From: Novosphingobium subterraneum | GTDB lineage: Bacteria > Pseudomonadota > Alphaproteobacteria > Sphingomonadales > Sphingomonadaceae | NCBI RefSeq assembly: GCF_000807925.1 | Contig: NZ_JRVC01000008.1 | Span: 1 to 64,000 of the forward strand | Length of the DNA stretch: 64,000 nt | Direction of reading: 5' to 3' | In this document: positions 59,295-64,000 of the stretch, piece after piece | How positions within the stretch are numbered: position 1 is the first letter of the stretch | How the letters are laid out: every line of letters starts with the position of its first letter | The notes under the pieces: model-generated | Database searches by the model: none | The model's input: only the letters and a program-made list of their open reading frames with translations | What the model was told of the DNA's origin: nothing | Made by a program: the position numbers and the translations under genes

Positions 59295-59791
59295 CGCCAG
59301 CGATGACGCGAGAGCAAGCCGAAGAACTCCTTTATCTGGAGGCCCTGCTGATCGATACCGGTCGCTTCGACGAATGGATCGACCTGTTTACTGCAGACGT
59401 GGAATTCTGGATGCCCGCGTGGCGTGATGAAGTGACGCTTACCGATGACCCGGATCGAGAGTTGTCGCTGATCTACTACAGGGGGCGCCGCAACCTTGAG
59501 GATCGAGTCATGCGGCTTACGTCCGGTCTGTCTACCGCTTCTTCGCCTTTGCCGCGCGTGGTTCACCAGGTGACGAACGTTCTGTTGACTGACGCAGGGG
59601 ACGGATATGCCGAAGTGTGCGCAGCATTTAACTGCCACCGCCATGACGTGCGCATGAACCGGTCGGACTGCTTTTTTGGCCGATACGAGTACCGTCTGGT
59701 CATCTCCGACGGGCGGTGGCGGATCGCACGCAAGAAGATCACTCTTCTCAACGACACGATCCCTACCGTGGTTGATATCAACGCCGTCTGA
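59291..59791 (+). CDS. Aromatic ring-hydroxylating dioxygenase beta subunit
   Basis: A 166-residue subunit with the SnoaL/NTF2-like fold of dioxygenase small subunits. Markers are AEELLYLEALLIDTGRFDEWIDLFTADVEFWMPAW near the N-terminus and YEYRLVISDGRWRIARKKITLLNDTIP at the C-terminus. It forms the structural half of an alpha3beta3 oxygenase and has no catalytic iron. ATG 59291 overlaps the alpha subunit stop by 4 bp. It ends exactly where the convergent alanine dehydrogenase gene ends, with no base between. Confidence 0.9.
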   Translation: MTPAMTREQAEELLYLEALLIDTGRFDEWIDLFTADVEFWMPAWRDEVTLTDDPDRELSLIYYRGRRNLEDRVMRLTSGLSTASSPLPRVVHQVTNVLLTDAGDGYAEVCAAFNCHRHDVRMNRSDCFFGRYEYRLVISDGRWRIARKKITLLNDTIPTVVDINAV

Positions 59792-60907
59792 TCAGGCGAG
59801 GACCTCTCCAACCGGAACGAAGTCGTACCCGAGTTCACGGGCAACGGCTTGATATGTAACCTTGCCTTCGTGAACGTTGAGACCCTCGGCGAGATTGGGG
59901 TCGGCCTTCAACGCTGCCATCCAGCCCATGTTCGCAATGCGCAGCGCGTGGGGCAGGGTGACGTTGTTCAGGGCATAAGTGCTGGTGCGTGCCACAGCGC
60001 CAGGCATGTTCGCCACGCAATAGTGAACGACGCCATCGACGATGTATGTCGGCTCGGCATGAGTTGTCGCCTTCGAGGTCTCGAAGCACCCGCCTTGATC
60101 GATGGCAACGTCCACCAGAACGGCGCCTGGCTTCATGGTCGACAGCATGTCGCGCGTAACGAGCTTCGGCGCGGCTGCTCCGGGGATGAGCACTGCGCCG
60201 ATGACCAGATCGGCATCGGCAATGAGAGAGGCAAGCGCAGCCTTGCCTGAATAAAGCGTGCGGGCGCGGCCTTCGAAGTGGTTGTCGAGGCGCTCGAGCA
60301 CGTCCGGGTCACGATCAAGGATCGTTACGTCCGCGCCAAGCCCAACGGCCATTTGCGCCGCGTTGAAGCCGACGACGCCACCGCCGATCACGACGACCTT
60401 TCCGGGCAATACGCCGGGTACGCCACCGAGGAGCACGCCGCGTCCGCCATGTGCCTTTTCAAGAGCCGTCGCGCCCGCCTGAATTGCCATGCGGCCTGCA
60501 ACCTGGCTCATCGGCTTGAGAAGAGGCAGGGTGTTGCCCGTGCCCGTAACCGTCTCGTAGGCGATGGCCGTGACGCCGGACTTTACCAGATCGGCAGTCT
60601 GCTCGGGATCCGGAGCGAGGTGGAGATAGGTGTAGAGGATCTGGCCCTTGCGGAGCATTGCCCGCTCGACCGCCTGCGGTTCCTTGACCTTCACGATCAT
60701 CTCGCAGCCGTCGAAGACGATCTTGGCGTCAGCTTTGATCATCGCACCGGCGGCTTCGTAGTCCGCATCACTGGCCCCAATGCCGTTCCCAGCGCCGGTC
60801 TCCACCCACACCTCGTGTCCGTGTGCGGCCAATTCCCGAACGCTTTCCGGCGTCAGGCCGACGCGATATTCGTGATTCTTGATTTCCTTGACGGTGCCGA
60901 CGCGCAT
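59792..60907 (-). CDS. ald: Alanine dehydrogenase
   Basis: A 371-residue NAD-dependent enzyme of normal length. ATG 60907 follows GGGAGCG. The N-terminal catalytic domain has [28 protein letters not shown] (Lys) and [11 protein letters not shown] (His), and the NAD motif is [30 protein letters not shown], followed by [14 protein letters not shown]. It interconverts alanine and pyruvate with ammonia. An Lrp/AsnC gene is divergent, a common pairing. In this setting it may collect ammonia set free by the nearby amine dehydrogenase, which is inference. Confidence 0.94.
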   Translation of the reverse strand: MRVGTVKEIKNHEYRVGLTPESVRELAAHGHEVWVETGAGNGIGASDADYEAAGAMIKADAKIVFDGCEMIVKVKEPQAVERAMLRKGQILYTYLHLAPDPEQTADLVKSGVTAIAYETVTGTGNTLPLLKPMSQVAGRMAIQAGATALEKAHGGRGVLLGGVPGVLPGKVVVIGGGVVGFNAAQMAVGLGADVTILDRDPDVLERLDNHFEGRARTLYSGKAALASLIADADLVIGAVLIPGAAAPKLVTRDMLSTMKPGAVLVDVAIDQGGCFETSKATTHAEPTYIVDGVVHYCVANMPGAVARTSTYALNNVTLPHALRIANMGWMAALKADPNLAEGLNVHEGKVTYQAVARELGYDFVPVGEVLA

Positions 60908-61033
60908 TGAATCGCTCCCAGAAGCAGGTCTATTCAGTGCGGGCAGAGTATCGCGATATGGCCGGCAGTTTTTGCCTAATTTTCGCGTTGAACAGCTTCG
61001 TGGTGGTGATATTCTTCGCATAATCGGAGATCA

Positions 61034-61534
61034 ATGGGATATTGTCCTTTGGACCGTGCAGACCTCGCCCTGCTTGAAGCCTTGCAAAACGACTCGTCCT
61101 TGTCCGTGTCCGACCTTGCGGAGAAGGTCGCTCTGTCCTCTTCCGCCTGCCATCGTCGCATCAAGGCGCTGGAGCAGAGCGGCGTCATTGCGCGGTATGG
61201 CGCAGTATTGGATCCACGTGCACTTGGCCTGTCGGTCGAGGTATTCGTGGAGATCACGCTGACTAGCCAGAGCCGCGAGGCGATGGACCGCTTCGAAAGG
61301 TCAGTTTGCGATTTCGACGAAATTCTCGAATGTCATTTGATGTCCGGTGCAGCGGACTACATTCTGCGCGTGGCGGCAAAGGATCTGGAGCAATACGACT
61401 GGGTGCACCGCGAGTGCCTTGCTCGCCTGCCCGGTGTTTCTGCGATGAGATCCAGCTTTTCCTTGCGCCGGATAAAGCAGATGCGGGGCTATCCCGTCAG
61501 GATTGGCGCAATCAGGAGTGGCCAAGCCCCTTGA
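61034..61534 (+). CDS. Lrp/AsnC-family transcriptional regulator
   Basis: A 166-residue regulator. The N-terminal helix-turn-helix is LDRADLALLEALQNDSSLSVSDLAEKVALSSSACHRRIKALEQSGVIARYGAVLDPRALG, followed by the RAM effector domain (SVEVFVEITL, then FDEILECHLMSGAADYILRVAAKDLEQYD). Such proteins sense amino acids and often control a divergent ald gene, which starts 126 bp away. Alanine is the likely effector. It overlaps the end of the TetR gene by 23 bp. Confidence 0.9.
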   Translation: MGYCPLDRADLALLEALQNDSSLSVSDLAEKVALSSSACHRRIKALEQSGVIARYGAVLDPRALGLSVEVFVEITLTSQSREAMDRFERSVCDFDEILECHLMSGAADYILRVAAKDLEQYDWVHRECLARLPGVSAMRSSFSLRRIKQMRGYPVRIGAIRSGQAP

Positions 61535-62198
61535 TTTCGCTTTCGCTTATCGTCTTGACCAGCAGTACAAACGAACGCGCTGCAATACGTTCGATCTGCG
61601 GCATCCGGCGTTCGAACGGCTTGCCGTGCCCAGCGAAGATGGTCATTCCCTCCATCGATCCCGAAATGAAGAGAGCCACCGTTTCCCGGCTCGCCTCATC
61701 CAGATCGGGACGCATTTCGGCGATGATCTCGAGAAGGGGGGCGCGAGCCCAGACGTAGAGTTCCTGAACGCGTTCCAGAACGAACGTGTCGTGGTTCGAC
61801 AGCGCCCAAAGTTCCGGAAAGAAATTGGTTGTCTTCTTCGATCGGATGTCGTCCAGGATGAGATTGCAAATCCGGCATAGCCGCTCCTCTGCCGGTACTC
61901 CCGGCATGTGCACGATCTCGACAAACTCGAGTTCGTAACTGCGGATCACGGCTTCGAGCAGCTCCCGAACCAGGTCTTCCCGGCTTCTATAATGGTACGT
62001 CAGGTTGCCGAACTTCATACCGCTGGCAGCTGCGACTCGGCGCATCGACATAGCCCGATATCCCTCTTCAATCAGGATGGATAGCGCCGTGCGGAGAATG
62101 TGTTCGCGAGTTTCATTACCTTTGACGTAGCCGCCTTCTCGCTCCGGCATGACCATGTCCGTCACGTACTTCGGCGCATCATCAGCCTGATTCATCAC
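61512..62198 (-). CDS. TetR-family regulator of the amine dehydrogenase locus
   Basis: A 228-residue TetR protein. The helix-turn-helix is REHILRTALSILIEEGYRAMSMRRVAAASGMKFGNLTYHYRSREDLVRELLEAVI; the C-terminal ligand domain has no named type. The N-terminal 25 residues before the HTH are unusually polar and may be longer than in reality; ATG 62198 and 62195 are adjacent, with later starts possible. It is divergent from the amine dehydrogenase heavy-chain gene with 145 bp between, so it likely controls that operon. The 3' end overlaps the Lrp gene by 23 bp. Confidence 0.87.
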   Translation of the reverse strand: MMNQADDAPKYVTDMVMPEREGGYVKGNETREHILRTALSILIEEGYRAMSMRRVAAASGMKFGNLTYHYRSREDLVRELLEAVIRSYELEFVEIVHMPGVPAEERLCRICNLILDDIRSKKTTNFFPELWALSNHDTFVLERVQELYVWARAPLLEIIAEMRPDLDEASRETVALFISGSMEGMTIFAGHGKPFERRMPQIERIAARSFVLLVKTISESEIKGLGHS

Positions 62199-62242
62199 AA
62201 TAACCCTTCAACTCAATTCTAACATATCGCCACTTCGGACCC

Positions 62243-62297
62243 CTGTCACAAAGGATATTTAGGTCACTTGACAGATTTGTTGCTCCTCTGAGACTAT
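62243..62297 (+). promoter_or_regulatory. Candidate promoter and operator of the amine dehydrogenase operon
   Basis: TTGACA at 62268-62273 is a perfect -35 box; GACTAT at 62292-62297 is a moderate -10 with an 18-bp spacer. An inverted pair CTGTCA (62243-62248) and TGACAG (62269-62274) overlaps the -35 box, a suitable place for repressor binding by the divergent TetR. The mauB-like gene begins 46 bp later, after a GGGGAG site. Confidence 0.45.
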
Positions 62298-62343
62298 GGT
62301 TCGCAGCCGATGAGCGGGCTCGGCGGACAAGGGGAGTGCCGGC

Positions 62344-63531
62344 ATGAGAATTGTTGGATTGACCATGGCTTTTACCCTGGCAGCCAGTGTTGCAGCGGGT
62401 GCTGCTGCTAACCCCGTAAAAGCCACTTCCCGGTTTCCCGAGCCGCTACCTGAAGAGCCCATTCCTTCGGTCAGAGGCCTGCCAACAGCTTGGCCAGCAG
62501 CATGGGTGCTTATCCACGATTTCCATTTCAGCTCGATCGTTGATGGTCGGGTCATGCTCGTGGACACCTCGTCCGAAGACCAGCCCCTGAAAGGCATCGT
62601 GCGCGCTGCGCAGTTCGCGAACATGCTCGTCTCCCCTCGGCGCGGAGAGGTCTTGACTGCAGAGACCTTTTACTCGCGCTTGACGCGTGGCGATCGGACA
62701 GATGCGATTACCATCTGGGACATGGCCACGCTTCAGCCGAAAGGTGAAATTGTGTTGCCGGGCGGCAAGCGCCAGCAGTCGGTCACCTATCCGCAGCTGT
62801 TCCAGTTCACCAATGCGGACAAGTGGGCACTTGTCGCAAATTTCACACCTGCTCAGTCAGTTAGCGTTGTCGATCTCGACTCGCGTAAAGTCCTGGCGGA
62901 AGTCGATCTCCCTGGCTGCGCGCAGGTTTATCCCACTGGTGAGCGCGGGTTCTCAAGCTTCTGTGCGGATGGTTCAATCTTGAGCGTGACGCTTGGCGCT
63001 GATGGACAGGCCGTGTCGTCGAGGACGCTCGAGAAGGTTCAGGATATCGACAATCAGCCGCTGTTCAGCACCCCGGCATGGGTCGGGCGCACAGCATGGT
63101 TTGTCAGCTACCGTGGACAGATCAAGGCTTTCGATTTTTCGGGGGATGTTGCGCGCGCGCTCGGCGGATCCTTCAACGTCGGGACCGCAGACGGTGGCGC
63201 GCCGGAATGGCGGCCGGGCGGCTGGCAAGTGATCGCAGCCGATGGCGCAGGCAAGCTGTTTGTCCTGATGAGTCCCAATGGCCGCGAGGGAAGCCATAAG
63301 GATGGCGGGACGGAAGTCTGGGTTGTCGATACGGCGTCCAAGGCACGCGTGGCTCGCATTCCCCTGCGCGCAGTGGCATCGGCAATTGCGCTGACAAGGG
63401 AAAGCAAGCCGCAACTTGTTGTCGCTCGCGGTGACGGGGTCATCGATATTCACGATGCAGCCACCGGCTCATTCGTGCGCTCCCTCGGCACTGCAGGTGG
63501 CGCAAATCCCATCTTGATCACGGCGCCCTGA
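62344..63531 (+). CDS. mauB: Amine dehydrogenase heavy (beta-propeller) chain
   Basis: A 395-residue periplasmic protein of the amine dehydrogenase heavy-chain family (PF06433), in which TTQ enzymes for methylamine and aromatic amines are found. The signal peptide is RIVGLTMAFTLAASVAAGAAA. Markers are EEPIPSVRGLPTAWPAAWVLIHDFHFSSIVDGRVMLVDTSS, and repeated propeller blades such as ITIWDMATLQPKGEIVLPG and EVWVVDTASKARVARIPLRAVASAIALTR. Two Cys 16 residues apart (GCAQVYPTGERGFSSFC) match the family's disulfide. It binds the TTQ light chain, coded beyond the window, and MauE follows after one base. Substrate (methylamine or aromatic amine) is open. Confidence 0.88.
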   Translation: MRIVGLTMAFTLAASVAAGAAANPVKATSRFPEPLPEEPIPSVRGLPTAWPAAWVLIHDFHFSSIVDGRVMLVDTSSEDQPLKGIVRAAQFANMLVSPRRGEVLTAETFYSRLTRGDRTDAITIWDMATLQPKGEIVLPGGKRQQSVTYPQLFQFTNADKWALVANFTPAQSVSVVDLDSRKVLAEVDLPGCAQVYPTGERGFSSFCADGSILSVTLGADGQAVSSRTLEKVQDIDNQPLFSTPAWVGRTAWFVSYRGQIKAFDFSGDVARALGGSFNVGTADGGAPEWRPGGWQVIAADGAGKLFVLMSPNGREGSHKDGGTEVWVVDTASKARVARIPLRAVASAIALTRESKPQLVVARGDGVIDIHDAATGSFVRSLGTAGGANPILITAP

Positions 63532-63532
63532 T

Positions 63533-64000
63533 ATGGCCCCGGTCATTATCTTTCTCGCCATGCTGCTTGCCGGATCAGCCGTGCACAAGGCAGTCTCTCA
63601 TCGGCGTCTGGCCATTGCCGCAGCACGATTGGTCGGCATGCCGTCGCAGGGTCAACTGTTTCTCATCATCGCCGGCACGCTGGAAGTAGCAGCCGCTGTT
63701 TGCCTGTTGGTTGCACCGCTTCAGAAGACCGGTGCGATATTGGGACTGGTCGTATGGTTGGCTTATGCCGCAGCCCTGCTGGCACATCGCGGACAGAGTC
63801 TCGACTGCGGTTGCGATCTTGTCGGTCGCGAGAGGCCAGTTGGCTGGCTGACTATCGCTCGTCCCACAGCGCTCGCCATGCTTGTCGCTATCGCTTCCAC
63901 CCTGCCGGCGGCATCGATCGGAGTTGACGCTCCATTTGCTGCCGCCGGCCTTTTGGCGCTCTATCTCGCTGCTTCGGAACTGCTGGCCATTCCCCTTCCA
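63533..64000 (+). CDS. mauE: MauE-like methylamine utilisation membrane protein, cut by the window edge
   Basis: An open frame of 156 codons from ATG 63533 to the right edge with no stop. It has membrane helices (APVIIFLAMLLAGSAV, LFLIIAGTLEVAAAVCLLV, ILGLVVWLAYAAALL, and two more) and the DCGCDLVG pair of cysteines seen in MauE (PF07291), a DoxX-related protein needed for making the disulfide-rich TTQ light chain with MauD. It begins one base after the heavy-chain stop, as in known mau operons where mauB is followed by mauE, mauD and mauA. The C-terminus is outside the window. Confidence 0.85.
   Translation, partial: MAPVIIFLAMLLAGSAVHKAVSHRRLAIAAARLVGMPSQGQLFLIIAGTLEVAAAVCLLVAPLQKTGAILGLVVWLAYAAALLAHRGQSLDCGCDLVGRERPVGWLTIARPTALAMLVAIASTLPAASIGVDAPFAAAGLLALYLAASELLAIPLP

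Overview
The window is about 64 kb of GC-rich, densely packed chromosome with the look of a free-living alphaproteobacterium of the order Sphingomonadales, most like Novosphingobium. This rests on an UrcA-family protein, a TonB-dependent receptor beside a TPR-sulfotransferase, two Rieske oxygenase systems, a p-hydroxycinnamoyl-CoA hydratase/lyase with an aldehyde dehydrogenase, many ATGA/GTGA stop-start overlaps, and rRNA-free, tRNA-free gene packing. No insertion sequence, prophage, CRISPR array or RNA gene was recognised. Genus assignment is inference.

Layout. 1-5.2 kb: a large gene of unknown function cut by the left edge, an SDR oxidoreductase, an MFS transporter broken by a one-base frameshift, and a beta-propeller lactonase-like protein. 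5.2-6.0 kb is a gene-free stretch with a short array of G-rich motifs. 6-8.2 kb: an OmpR/HK two-component pair. 8.7-14.7 kb: two overlapping FAD proteins, then nitroreductase, DoxX and pirin genes facing a LysR regulator. 14.9-22 kb: a leucine/isovalerate catabolic operon (isovaleryl-CoA dehydrogenase, esterase, both methylcrotonyl-CoA carboxylase subunits, a MaoC hydratase) with a divergent LysR, then an L,D-transpeptidase. 22.7-25.7 kb: a P450 with a divergent AraC regulator, and a small hydrolase. 25.7-36.4 kb: a six-gene glycogen operon in the order glgP-glgB-glgC-glgA-pgm-glgX, almost every junction overlapping by 4 bp. 36.7-40.6 kb: cytochrome b561, a hybrid histidine kinase and LuxR-type response regulator, and an UrcA protein. 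41-44.8 kb: a quinone oxidoreductase, an aromatic aldehyde dehydrogenase and p-hydroxycinnamoyl-CoA hydratase/lyase, closed by a strong terminator. 44.8-51 kb: an M20 peptidase, a BetI-like TetR regulator, a Rieske oxygenase, a CrtI-like flavoprotein and an amino-acid/amine permease. 51-55.3 kb: TPR-sulfotransferase and TonB receptor. 55.3-64 kb: ketopantoate-reductase-like protein, a benzoylformate-decarboxylase-like ThDP enzyme translationally coupled to both subunits of a benzoate-type dioxygenase, alanine dehydrogenase with a divergent Lrp regulator, a TetR regulator, and the start of an amine dehydrogenase (mauB-mauE) locus cut by the right edge.

How the genes may work together. The right third reads as uptake and oxidation of small aromatic or amine substrates: hydroxycinnamates through the lyase and aldehyde dehydrogenase; 2-oxo acids or amines to aldehydes through the ThDP enzyme and amine dehydrogenase; aromatic acids to cis-diols through the dioxygenase; and ammonia handled by alanine dehydrogenase. 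The last part of this scheme is a hypothesis. The most interesting unexplained items are the ThDP decarboxylase-dioxygenase-amine dehydrogenase neighbourhood, the Rieske/CrtI-like/permease module with its perfect inverted repeat, a terminator facing a strand with no gene, and a heptapeptide repeat inside GlgA.
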